Source: Actinomycetales bacterium UBA1416 | Lineage (GTDB): Bacteria; Actinomycetota; Actinomycetes; Actinomycetales; Actinomycetaceae | Direction: 5' to 3' | DNA length: 29,828 bases | Assembly (NCBI GenBank): GCA_002304945.1 | Contig: DBPQ01000062.1 | Coordinates: 22,553-52,380, forward strand | Shown: positions 13,854 to 21,307 of the stretch, piece after piece | Layout: each line of letters opens with the position of its first letter | Position numbering within the stretch: the first letter of the stretch is position 1 | Notes under the pieces: generated by a model | Seen by the model: only the letters and a program-made list of their open reading frames with translations | Database searches by the model: none | What the model was told of the DNA's origin: nothing | Position numbers and translations under genes: made by a program

Positions 13854-15371
13854 ATGAGACTGGAGTTGCGCGGGATCACGAAGCGCTTCGGCCCGCTCGT
13901 GGCCAACGACCACATCGACCTCGTCGTGCAGCCCGGGGAGATCCACTGCCTCCTCGGCGAGAACGGCGCCGGCAAGTCCACCCTGATGAACGTCCTGTAC
14001 GGCCTCTACACGGCCGACGAGGGCGAGGTGCTCCTCGACGGCGAGGTCCGGCACTTCCGCGGCCCGGGTGACGCCATGGCCGCCGGCATCGGAATGGTGC
14101 ACCAGCACTTCATGCTGATCCCGGTGTTCACCGTGGCCGAGAACGTCATGCTCGGCAACGAGAAGACCCACGGGGCGGGGCGCCTCGACCTCGAGGCGGC
14201 CCGGACGAAGGTCCGTGACATCGCCGCCCGCTTCGGCTTCGCCGTCGACCCGGATGCGCTCGTCGAGGACCTCCCGGTGGGCGTCCAGCAACGCGTCGAG
14301 ATCATCAAGGCGCTCTCGCGAGACGCGAAGGTGCTCATCTTCGACGAACCGACCGCCGTGCTGACGCCCCAGGAGACCGACGAGCTGATGTCGATCATGC
14401 GGCAGCTCAAGGAGACCGGTGCCGCGATCGTGTTCATCACCCACAAGCTCCGCGAGGTGCGTGAGGTGGCCGACCGGATCACCGTCATCCGGCGCGGCAC
14501 GGTGGTGGGTGAGGCGAGCCCCGACTCCACCGACGCCGAACTGGCCTCGCTGATGGTGGGCCGCGCCGTCGAGCTCACCGTCCACAAGGACCCGCCCCGC
14601 CACAGCGAGAACGAGCTGGTGGTCACGGGCCTCGAGGTCACCGACCCCCGAGGGACCGTGCTCGTGGACGACATCAGCTTCACGGTTCGTGGCGGCGAGA
14701 TCCTCGTCGTCGCCGGCGTCCAGGGCAACGGGCAGACGGAGCTGTCGGAGGCCCTGCTCGGCCTCACGCGGCCCACGAGCGGGAGCATCACGCTGAACGG
14801 GGAGGAACTCGTGGGCCGCAGCGTCCGCAGCGTCCTCGACGAGGGCGTGGGCTTCGTGCCCGAGGACAGGAACACCGACGGACTGGTCGGGAAGTTCACC
14901 ATCGCGGAGAACCTGATGCTCGACCGCACGAGCAACTCGCCGTTCGTCAAGGGGGGCGTGCTCCAGCTGTCCACGCTCGACCAGTTCGCCCGTGAGGCGG
15001 TGGAGGAGTTCGACATCCGCACCGAGGGAATCGAACAGCATGTCGCGCGCCTCTCCGGCGGCAACCAGCAGAAGGTGGTCCTCGCCCGGGAACTCTCCAA
15101 GGATCTGAACCTCCTCGTGGCGAGCCAGCCCACGCGCGGCGTGGACGTCGGCTCCATCGAGTTCATCCACAAGCGCATCGTCGAGACCCGGGACAGGGGG
15201 GTCCCGGTGGTGGTCATCTCGACCGAACTGGACGAGGCCTCCGCCCTCGGGGACCGGATCATGGTCATGTACCGGGGCAGGATCGTCGGCATCGTGCCGG
15301 CCGACACCCCGCGTGACGTGCTGGGCCTCATGATGGCGGGCATCCCGCAGGAAGGGACGGAGGCCGCATGA
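13854..15371 (+). CDS. Nucleoside ABC importer, double ATP-binding subunit
   Basis: This 505-residue protein contains two ATPase domains in the arrangement of ribose/nucleoside importers (RbsA, YufO/NupO-like). Domain 1 has Walker A GENGAGKS (35-42), the family's VGVQQRVEI signature variant, Walker B VLIFDEPTA and an H-loop ITHKL. Domain 2 (from about 255) has a degenerate Walker A, GVQGNGQT, where the lysine is replaced, the signature LSGGNQQK and the altered Walker B VASQPTRGVDVGS. These departures are normal for this family. It works at the inner face of the membrane with the two permeases encoded next. The ATG at 13854 is probably leaderless. The stop overlaps the first permease start (ATGA). 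Confidence 0.94.
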   Translation: MRLELRGITKRFGPLVANDHIDLVVQPGEIHCLLGENGAGKSTLMNVLYGLYTADEGEVLLDGEVRHFRGPGDAMAAGIGMVHQHFMLIPVFTVAENVMLGNEKTHGAGRLDLEAARTKVRDIAARFGFAVDPDALVEDLPVGVQQRVEIIKALSRDAKVLIFDEPTAVLTPQETDELMSIMRQLKETGAAIVFITHKLREVREVADRITVIRRGTVVGEASPDSTDAELASLMVGRAVELTVHKDPPRHSENELVVTGLEVTDPRGTVLVDDISFTVRGGEILVVAGVQGNGQTELSEALLGLTRPTSGSITLNGEELVGRSVRSVLDEGVGFVPEDRNTDGLVGKFTIAENLMLDRTSNSPFVKGGVLQLSTLDQFAREAVEEFDIRTEGIEQHVARLSGGNQQKVVLARELSKDLNLLVASQPTRGVDVGSIEFIHKRIVETRDRGVPVVVISTELDEASALGDRIMVMYRGRIVGIVPADTPRDVLGLMMAGIPQEGTEAA

Positions 15372-16666
15372 GCACGCCGGAGGAGGAGCGGGAGCAGCAG
15401 GACGTCGAACGCGCAGAGAGCGTGCAGACGACCGCGACCGGCCGGGATACCAAGGAGGTGGACGACGGCGCCCGGTGGCGGGAGGCCTTCACCCGCGCCG
15501 TCTCCGGTGGCTGGGTCGTCTCCCTCGGGGCCCTGATCCTGGCGGTGCTGGCCGGGTCCATCATGATCGCCGGGACGGACGAGGCCGTCCAGGAGGCCTT
15601 CGGCTACTTCTTCAGCCGGCCGGGGGACACCTTCTCGGCCGCCGGCGCGGCGGTGGGCAACGCGTACGCCGCCCTGTTCCGCGGCGCCGTGTGGGACTTC
15701 CGGGCCGACTCGTTCGCCATGGCGATCCGGCCGGCGCTGAACTCCCTGAACTTCGCCACGCCGCTCATGGCTGCGGGCCTCGGTGTCGCGCTGGCGTTCC
15801 GGGCCGGGCTGTTCAACATCGGTGGCCAGGGGCAGATGCTCATGGCCGCGGTGGGCGCGGGCTGGATCGGTTTCGCCCTCGACATGCCGTGGCCGATCCA
15901 CATGCTCGTCGCGATGGTGGTCGGAATCTCGTTCGGCGCGCTCTGGGCCGGCATCGCGGGCCTTCTCAAGGCCTACACGGGAGCGCACGAGGTCATCGTG
16001 ACCATCATGCTCAACTGGATCGCCTTCTACCTGTTGTCCTTCCTGCTCGCCACTCCGGGCCTGCTGCAGGCCCCCGGGTCCGCGAACCCCAAGACCGCGG
16101 CCATGCGGGATTCGGCGATCATGCCTGACCTCCTCGGGCCGCGGTACAACATCCACCTCGGGTTCGTCTTCGCTCTCCTCGCGGTGGTGCTCGTGTGGTG
16201 GATCCTCCAGCGGTCCCGCCTCGGCTTCCACTTCCGTGCCGTCGGACTCAACCCGCACGCCGCACGGGTGGCGGGCATCGATGTCGAGCGTTCCACCGTC
16301 TACGTCATGCTCGTCGCCGGCGCCCTCGTGGGGCTCGCCGGTACCACCCAGGTGCTGGGCACCGTCACCACGGGCTTCAGCTACGACATCGATGCCGGCA
16401 TCGGCTTCGACGCCATCACGGTCGCCCTGCTCGGCCGCTCGGCCCCGTTCGGGGTCCTCGGTGCCGCGATCCTGTTCGGCGCCTTCAAGGCCGGCGGTTC
16501 GGTGATGCAGGCCGCGGAGGGCGTCCCGATCGAGATCGTCCTCGTCGTCCAGTCCCTGATCGTCCTGTTCATCGCCGCCCCGCCCCTCGTGCGCGCGGTG
16601 TTCCGGCTGCCGCAACCCGGCGCCCGCAGGAAGCCGCGGCGAGAGAAGAAGGAGGCGGCGGCATGA
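15368..16666 (+). CDS. Nucleoside ABC importer permease 1
   Basis: This 432-residue permease is of the BPD_transp_2 family (YufP/NupP-like), related to the ribose and branched-chain amino acid permeases. An acidic hydrophilic N-terminus of about 45 residues precedes the first span (WVVSLGALILAVLAGSIMIAG cut short here at residues about 47-67). Next come the characteristic FNIGGQGQMLMAAVGAGW motif, HEVIVTIMLNWIAFYL, and the coupling stretch GLNPHAARVAGIDVERS, which contacts the ATPase. Eight to ten spans are likely. The C-terminus is very basic (RRKPRREKKEAAA). The start overlaps the ATPase stop and the stop overlaps the second permease start, both ATGA. Confidence 0.92.
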   Translation: MSTPEEEREQQDVERAESVQTTATGRDTKEVDDGARWREAFTRAVSGGWVVSLGALILAVLAGSIMIAGTDEAVQEAFGYFFSRPGDTFSAAGAAVGNAYAALFRGAVWDFRADSFAMAIRPALNSLNFATPLMAAGLGVALAFRAGLFNIGGQGQMLMAAVGAGWIGFALDMPWPIHMLVAMVVGISFGALWAGIAGLLKAYTGAHEVIVTIMLNWIAFYLLSFLLATPGLLQAPGSANPKTAAMRDSAIMPDLLGPRYNIHLGFVFALLAVVLVWWILQRSRLGFHFRAVGLNPHAARVAGIDVERSTVYVMLVAGALVGLAGTTQVLGTVTTGFSYDIDAGIGFDAITVALLGRSAPFGVLGAAILFGAFKAGGSVMQAAEGVPIEIVLVVQSLIVLFIAAPPLVRAVFRLPQPGARRKPRREKKEAAA

Positions 16667-17943
16667 GCGCCCCCACCAGCAGCGTGTCCCAGGACCTCCG
16701 GCACGTCACCGTGGTCAGCCGCAAGGCCGTGTGGGCCTACGGCATCGTCACTGCCCTGTACCTCCTGCTCCTCCTGCTCGCGCCGCGTGAGGGGGATGCG
16801 AACTTCCGCTTCTCCGCCGAGGGGGACTGGATCCGGATTCCCGACGTCTCCGTCCCCGGCATGACCGTGGCATGGGTCGGCGCGGTCGTGATGATCGCGG
16901 TCACCGTGGCCGCGTTCCTGTACATCCGCCGCCACCGTCCCGCCCCGCTGTGGCTCGCGGTCGTCTTCGCCGTCTTCGCCCTCGTCGGCTTCCTCGCCTG
17001 GGCGGGCGCCGGCAGTCCCCGTGACTTCTCGGTGGTCCGGCTCTTCTCGGGCGCCATCCTCCTCGCGGTCCCGCTGGTGTTCGGTGCGCTGGGCGGCGTG
17101 ATCGGCGAGCGCGCCGGCGTCGTGAACATCGCGATCGAGGCCCAGTTGCTCGCCAGCGCGTTCACGGCGGCGATCGCCGCCTCCATCACCGACAGCCCGA
17201 TCGTGGGCCTCATCGCCGCGATCCTCGCCGGCGCGCTGGTCGCGCTCGTCCTCGGCGTCTTCACGATCACCTACCGGGTCGAGCAGGTCATCGTCGGCGT
17301 GGTGCTGAACGTCCTCGTCATCGGCCTGACCAGCTTCTTCTACTCCCAGGTGCTCGTTCCCGAGGCACAGACGCTCAACTCCACCACGCGGTTCCGGCCG
17401 CTGGCGATCCCCGTCCTCTCGGAGATCCCCATCCTCGGCCCGGCCGTCTTCCGCCAGTCCGTGCTCGTCTACCTCATGTACCTCGTGGTACCGCTCGTCT
17501 GGTTCGCCCTGTTCCGCACCAAGTGGGGCCTGCGCGTCCGCGCGGTCGGCGAGCACCCCAAGGCGGCGGACACGGTGGGCATCCGCGTGGAACGCACCCG
17601 TTACATCGCCGTCCTCATCGCCGGCGCGGTCGTGGGACTCGGCGGTGCCTACTACACGGTGGTCTCGGTGTCATCCTTCGGTAAGGAGATGACCGCCGGC
17701 GCCGGCTTCATCGCCCTGGCCGCGGTCATCTTCGGCAAGTGGGACCCCCTGCGGGCCACGTTGGCCGCCCTCCTCTTCGGTTTCGCCTCGAACCTCGAGG
17801 GGGCACTCAGCGTCGTCGGTGCCCCGGTGCCCAGCCAGTTCATGCTGATGCTGCCGTACGTCGTCACCCTGCTCGCCGTCGCAGGCCTGGTGGGCCGCTC
17901 CCGGGCACCGGCGGCCGACGGCGTCCCCTACGTGAAGGAGTGA
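16663..17943 (+). CDS. Nucleoside ABC importer permease 2
   Basis: This 426-residue permease is of the same BPD_transp_2 family (YufQ/NupQ-like). An additional N-terminal part contains about three spans (roughly 20-40, 65-90 and 95-115) before the conserved core, which opens with GALGGVIGERAGVVNIAIEA. This is the counterpart of the NIGGQGQ motif of permease 1. The ATPase-contact segment reads VGEHPKAADTVGIRVERTR, followed by GLGGAYYTV. A GAAGGAGG ribosome site lies before the ATG at 16663, which overlaps the preceding stop. The cytidine deaminase gene begins 3 bases after its stop. Confidence 0.92.
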   Translation: MSAPTSSVSQDLRHVTVVSRKAVWAYGIVTALYLLLLLLAPREGDANFRFSAEGDWIRIPDVSVPGMTVAWVGAVVMIAVTVAAFLYIRRHRPAPLWLAVVFAVFALVGFLAWAGAGSPRDFSVVRLFSGAILLAVPLVFGALGGVIGERAGVVNIAIEAQLLASAFTAAIAASITDSPIVGLIAAILAGALVALVLGVFTITYRVEQVIVGVVLNVLVIGLTSFFYSQVLVPEAQTLNSTTRFRPLAIPVLSEIPILGPAVFRQSVLVYLMYLVVPLVWFALFRTKWGLRVRAVGEHPKAADTVGIRVERTRYIAVLIAGAVVGLGGAYYTVVSVSSFGKEMTAGAGFIALAAVIFGKWDPLRATLAALLFGFASNLEGALSVVGAPVPSQFMLMLPYVVTLLAVAGLVGRSRAPAADGVPYVKE

Positions 17944-17945
17944 AC

Positions 17946-18344
17946 GTGCCGAGCGACTGGGACGTGCTGGCCGAGGCGGCGCACGCCGCCATGGCGCGGG
18001 CCTACGCCCCCTACTCCCACTACCCGGTGGGGGCTGCCGCCCTGGTCGACGACGGCCGCGTTGTCACGGGCTGCAACGTCGAGAACGCCGCCTACGGGGT
18101 GACGCTCTGCGCGGAGTGCGGGCTCGTCTCCGACCTCGTGAACTCGGGTGGCGGGCGGCTCGTGAAGTTCGCCTGCGTGGGGGGTGACGGCCGGGCCGTC
18201 ATGCCGTGCGGGCGGTGCCGCCAGCTCCTGTGGGAGCACGGCGGTCCGGCCCTGCTCGTCGCCACCCCGTCCGGCGTGAAGCCCATGAGCGACGTCCTCC
18301 CGGACGCGTTCGACGTGCACGATCTCGAGGAGGCAGGCGAATGA
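17946..18344 (+). CDS. cdd: Cytidine deaminase
   Basis: This 132-residue homotetrameric-type cytidine deaminase converts cytidine and deoxycytidine to uridine and deoxyuridine. The zinc and catalytic residues are all present: NVENAAYG for substrate binding, Cys55-Ala-Glu57 in LCAECGL, and Cys88/Cys91 in PCGRC. Spacing and length match the small tetrameric class. The start is GTG at 17946, with AAGGAG overlapping the end of the permease gene, and VPSDWDVLAEAAHAAM aligns with the usual N-terminal helix. The stop overlaps deoA (ATGA). Directly after the importer, it would process imported cytidines before phosphorolysis. Confidence 0.95.
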   Translation: MPSDWDVLAEAAHAAMARAYAPYSHYPVGAAALVDDGRVVTGCNVENAAYGVTLCAECGLVSDLVNSGGGRLVKFACVGGDGRAVMPCGRCRQLLWEHGGPALLVATPSGVKPMSDVLPDAFDVHDLEEAGE

Positions 18345-19630
18345 CCGAACCGTTCGACGCCGTGGACGTCATCCGCGCGAAGCGGGACAAGGAGGCGCTC
18401 GGCGACGCACAGATCGACTGGGTCATCGACGCCTACACGCGCGGCGTGGTCGCCGACGAGCAGATGTCCGCCCTCGCCATGGCGATCTTCCTGAACGGCA
18501 TGACGCGCCCCGAGATCGCCCGGTGGACGAACGCCATGATCGCCTCGGGCGAGCGGATGGACTTCGCCGCCCTGGGGAAGCCGACGGCGGACAAGCACTC
18601 CACCGGCGGGGTGGGGGACAAGATCACCCTGCCGCTCGCCCCGCTCGTCGCCGTGTTCGGCGTGGCGGTGCCGCAGCTCTCCGGCCGTGGCCTCGGCCAC
18701 ACCGGAGGCACCCTGGACAAGCTCGAGGCCATCCCCGGGTGGCGGGCGACCCTGTCCAACGAGGAGATCATGGACCAGCTCCGCGACGTGGGCGCGGTGA
18801 TCTGCGCGGCCGGCTCGGGCCTGGCCCCGGCGGACAAGAAGCTGTACGCCCTGCGGGACACCACCTCCACCGTCGAGTGCGTGCCCCTCATCGCCTCCTC
18901 CATCATGTCGAAGAAGATCGCCGAGGGCACTGACTCCCTCGTCCTCGACGTCAAGGTGGGTTCCGGCGCGTTCATGAAGACCCCGGAGAACGCCCGCGAA
19001 CTCGCCCGCACCATGGTCGACCTCGGCACGGATGCCGGCGTGCGCACCGTCGCGCTCCTCACCGACATGTCGACCCCGCTCGGCCTCACCGCGGGCAACG
19101 CGCTGGAGGTCCGCGAGTCCGTGGAGGTGCTCGCCGGGGGCGGGCCGCGCGACGTCGTCGACCTCACCGTGGCCCTCGCCCGGGAGATGCTCGCGGCCGC
19201 CGGCCGCGACGACACCGACCCCGAGGAGGCGCTGCGGGACGGCCGTGCGATGGACGTCTGGAACGCCATGATCCGCGCCCAGGGTGGCGACCCGACGGCG
19301 GCCCTCCCCGTGGCGCGGCACACCGAGACGTTCCGCGCCCCTGCTGGTGGCACGCTCACCCGGCTCGACGCCTACGACGTCGGCGTCGCCGCGTGGCGGC
19401 TCGGTGCCGGACGGTCCCGCAAGGAGGACCCGGTGCAGGCGGTCGCCGGGGTTGAGATCCACGCGAAGCCCGGTGATACGGTGCAGGAGGGCGAGCCCCT
19501 CCTGACCCTCCACACCGACACCCCGGAACGGTTCGAGCGGGCGCTCGCCGCACTGGCCGACGCGGTCACCATCGATGGCGAGGAGCGGCCGGCCGGGGAC
19601 ATCGTCCTCGAGCGGATCGCGACCGACTGA
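18341..19630 (+). CDS. deoA: Thymidine/pyrimidine-nucleoside phosphorylase
   Basis: This 429-residue protein is a pyrimidine nucleoside phosphorylase that releases thymine or uracil and (deoxy)ribose-1-phosphate. It has the N-terminal helical domain with the phosphate-binding KHSTGGVGDK near residues 85-94, the family signature SGRGLGHTGGTLDKLE near 113-128, VPLIASSIMSKKIAEG, and a C-terminal domain with the lipoyl-like fold (LGAGRSRKEDPVQAVAGVEI). Length is slightly shorter than E. coli DeoA. Whether it prefers thymidine or also accepts uridine (Pdp-like) is not decided by sequence. The ATG overlaps the cdd stop. A 51-codon ORF follows after 12 bases. Confidence 0.94.
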   Translation: MTEPFDAVDVIRAKRDKEALGDAQIDWVIDAYTRGVVADEQMSALAMAIFLNGMTRPEIARWTNAMIASGERMDFAALGKPTADKHSTGGVGDKITLPLAPLVAVFGVAVPQLSGRGLGHTGGTLDKLEAIPGWRATLSNEEIMDQLRDVGAVICAAGSGLAPADKKLYALRDTTSTVECVPLIASSIMSKKIAEGTDSLVLDVKVGSGAFMKTPENARELARTMVDLGTDAGVRTVALLTDMSTPLGLTAGNALEVRESVEVLAGGGPRDVVDLTVALAREMLAAAGRDDTDPEEALRDGRAMDVWNAMIRAQGGDPTAALPVARHTETFRAPAGGTLTRLDAYDVGVAAWRLGAGRSRKEDPVQAVAGVEIHAKPGDTVQEGEPLLTLHTDTPERFERALAALADAVTIDGEERPAGDIVLERIATD

Positions 19631-19642
19631 GAGGAGCGGGAC

Positions 19643-19798
19643 ATGAGCACACCGGACGAGTACACGCCCGAGGAGGCCCCGGAGAGCGAGGAGTACGAGA
19701 CCGAGTGGCCCGAACCGTCGCTCGAGGTCCCGCTCGTGGACCGCGAGGAGCAGACGGTGGAGGTCGTCGAGGACTTCGCCGATGAGGACGAGCTCTAG
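19643..19798 (+). CDS. Very acidic 51-residue protein of unknown function
   Basis: An ATG preceded by GAGGAGCGGG opens a 51-codon frame starting MSTPDEYTPEEAPESEEYET and ending FADEDEL. It contains 21 acidic residues (16 Glu, 5 Asp) and a single basic residue (Arg34), so the net charge is about -20. No membrane segment, signal peptide or cysteine is present; the first half looks disordered. It lies 12 bases after deoA and overlaps the following gene by 17 bases, so it is a credible operon member. I do not recognise a family. An adaptor, inhibitor or leader role for the following protein is possible but unproven. Confidence 0.6.
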   Translation: MSTPDEYTPEEAPESEEYETEWPEPSLEVPLVDREEQTVEVVEDFADEDEL

Positions 19799-20609
19799 CG
19801 CCCCAGCGCGGTCCGTGCGCTCGGTCGGGGACATCGCCGCTGCCCTCGCGCGCCCCGTCCGCACGCTCCACGCCGGACCGCGTGACGCCGTCGTCGTGAC
19901 CCCCCGCAGCGCGAGGGTGGACCTCGGTGGCGCGGTGGTCCGCCAGACCGACCCCACCACCTGCGGCTCGACGGCGTTGCTGATGCTCGCCGCCACCGGC
20001 GACCCGGTCCTCGCGCGCTGGCTCGAGACGGGCAGCCTGCCCGAGGACCTCCGGGTCGATCGCCTCCCACCGGAGATCCCTCCCGCCGCGCTCGGGCGGA
20101 ACCTCGGCGCCAGCGGGCGGATCGCGGCTGCCCAGCGACACATCCACGCACGCACCAGCGCCGACGCCGTCGGGCCGTTCGCCTGGCCGCGCCGGTTCGG
20201 CACGCCGCCCTGGACGGCCGCCCGGGAGGCGCGCTTCCCGGGCGTGCGGTACGTCCAACGCCCGGTGGACGACCGGGGGGAGGCCGGCAGGGCCATGGTG
20301 GCGCAGGTCCTCAACGCCCTCGCCCGTGGGTACCCGGTGCTCCTGTTCACCGGGGGGAACGTCGGTCAGGGCGTCGTGCGGGCCCTCCCGCGCCACGTCG
20401 TCCTCGCCGTCCCCACCCCCACCCGGCGCGTCACCGCCGCGGGTGCGGAGGTCATCTCCGTCTTCGAGCCCTCCGAGGGCGTGGTGCACGAGGTGGTGGC
20501 CGATGAGTTGCGGGACCGCACCACGCCCCACCGTGCGCTCGGATCCTGGACCCACGTGCAGTGGGTCGCGCTCCCCGTCCCCGACACAACCGAGAAGAGG
20601 CACCGATGA
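19782..20609 (+). CDS. Unrecognised protein with C39-like cysteine-peptidase motifs
   Basis: This 275-residue protein is not one I can name. Residues 54-68 read RQTDPTTCGSTALLM, which resembles the Gln-x5-Cys-Gly active-site helix of C39-type papain-like proteins (Gln55, Cys61). Much later come YPVLLFTGG, then PRHVVLAV with His205 and ISVFEPSEG with Glu229, in the order and spacing expected for the His and Asp/Asn of such a triad. No signal peptide or membrane span is seen. The middle (about 85-165) is Pro/Arg-rich and unassigned. The ATG at 19782 overlaps the acidic ORF; a GTG at 19815 is an alternative start. Its stop overlaps deoC (ATGA). The peptidase-like fold is inference; activity is unknown. 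Confidence 0.65.
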   Translation: MRTSSSAPARSVRSVGDIAAALARPVRTLHAGPRDAVVVTPRSARVDLGGAVVRQTDPTTCGSTALLMLAATGDPVLARWLETGSLPEDLRVDRLPPEIPPAALGRNLGASGRIAAAQRHIHARTSADAVGPFAWPRRFGTPPWTAAREARFPGVRYVQRPVDDRGEAGRAMVAQVLNALARGYPVLLFTGGNVGQGVVRALPRHVVLAVPTPTRRVTAAGAEVISVFEPSEGVVHEVVADELRDRTTPHRALGSWTHVQWVALPVPDTTEKRHR

Positions 20610-21259
20610 AGCGCTCCGAGATCGCCAACCTGATCGACCACACGCTGCTGAAGCCCGAGTCCACGGCCGCCGACGTCGCCGCCCTGGTGGCGGAGGGGCG
20701 TCGGCTCGGTGTGAAGGCCGTCTGCGTCTCCCCGAACATGCTGCCCCTCGCCGACACCGGCGACCTCGTGATCGCCACCGTGTGCGGCTTCCCCTCCGGG
20801 GCGCACAAGAGCGAGGTCAAGGCCGTCGAGGCGGCCCGTGCCGCTGCCGACGGCGCCCAGGAGGTGGACATGGTGATCAACCTCGCGCAGGCCACCACCG
20901 GCGACAACGACGCCGTCGAGGCGGACATCCGCGCCGTGCGTGAGGCGATGCCGGCCGATGTGCTCCTCAAGGTGATCATCGAGTCCGCCGCCCTCACCGA
21001 CGAGCAGATCGTCGCGGTGTGCGAGCGGGCCGAGGCCGCCGGCGCTCAGTTCGTGAAGACCTCCACGGGCTTCCACCCGGCCGGAGGCGCCTCGGCGCAC
21101 GCGGTCGAGCTGATGGCACGCACCGTGGGGGGCCGCCTCGGCGTGAAGGCCTCCGGCGGCATCCGCACGCCCGAGGCCGCGCTCGCCATGGTCGAGGCAG
21201 GCGCCACCCGGCTCGGACTCTCCTCCTCCGCCGCGATCCTCGACGGTTTCGAGGACTGA
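20606..21259 (+). CDS. deoC: Deoxyribose-phosphate aldolase
   Basis: This 217-residue class I aldolase cleaves 2-deoxyribose-5-phosphate to acetaldehyde and glyceraldehyde-3-phosphate, the last step of deoxynucleoside breakdown. Catalytic residues are visible: Asp88 in EVDMVIN, the Schiff-base Lys151 in FVKTSTGF and Lys181 in VKASGGIRT; LKVIIESAAL is also characteristic. It is a compact TIM barrel of the usual short length. The ATG at 20606 overlaps the stop of the C39-like gene and has GAGAAGAGG just upstream. It is the last gene of the operon and converges on the mutase gene across a 16-bp stem-loop. Confidence 0.95.
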   Translation: MKRSEIANLIDHTLLKPESTAADVAALVAEGRRLGVKAVCVSPNMLPLADTGDLVIATVCGFPSGAHKSEVKAVEAARAAADGAQEVDMVINLAQATTGDNDAVEADIRAVREAMPADVLLKVIIESAALTDEQIVAVCERAEAAGAQFVKTSTGFHPAGGASAHAVELMARTVGGRLGVKASGGIRTPEAALAMVEAGATRLGLSSSAAILDGFED

Positions 21260-21262
21260 GGA

Positions 21263-21306
21263 CGAGCGCAGGGGCGGCACCCACGTGGGCGCCGCCCCTG
21301 CGCTCG
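21263..21306. terminator. Bidirectional stem-loop terminator between deoC and the mutase gene
   Basis: CGAGCGCAGGGGCGGC (21263-21278) pairs perfectly with 21291-21306. The 12-base loop itself holds the palindrome CCCACGTGGG, so the whole element can fold into a nearly continuous hairpin. It fills the 48-base gap between the stops of two convergent genes and can act on both strands. No T-tract is present on either side. Confidence 0.85.
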
Positions 21307-21307
21307 C

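Noticed and set aside
14006..16615. 869-codon open frame on the minus strand
   Set aside because: It is antisense to the nucleoside importer genes, which show full family motifs and coupled starts on the plus strand.
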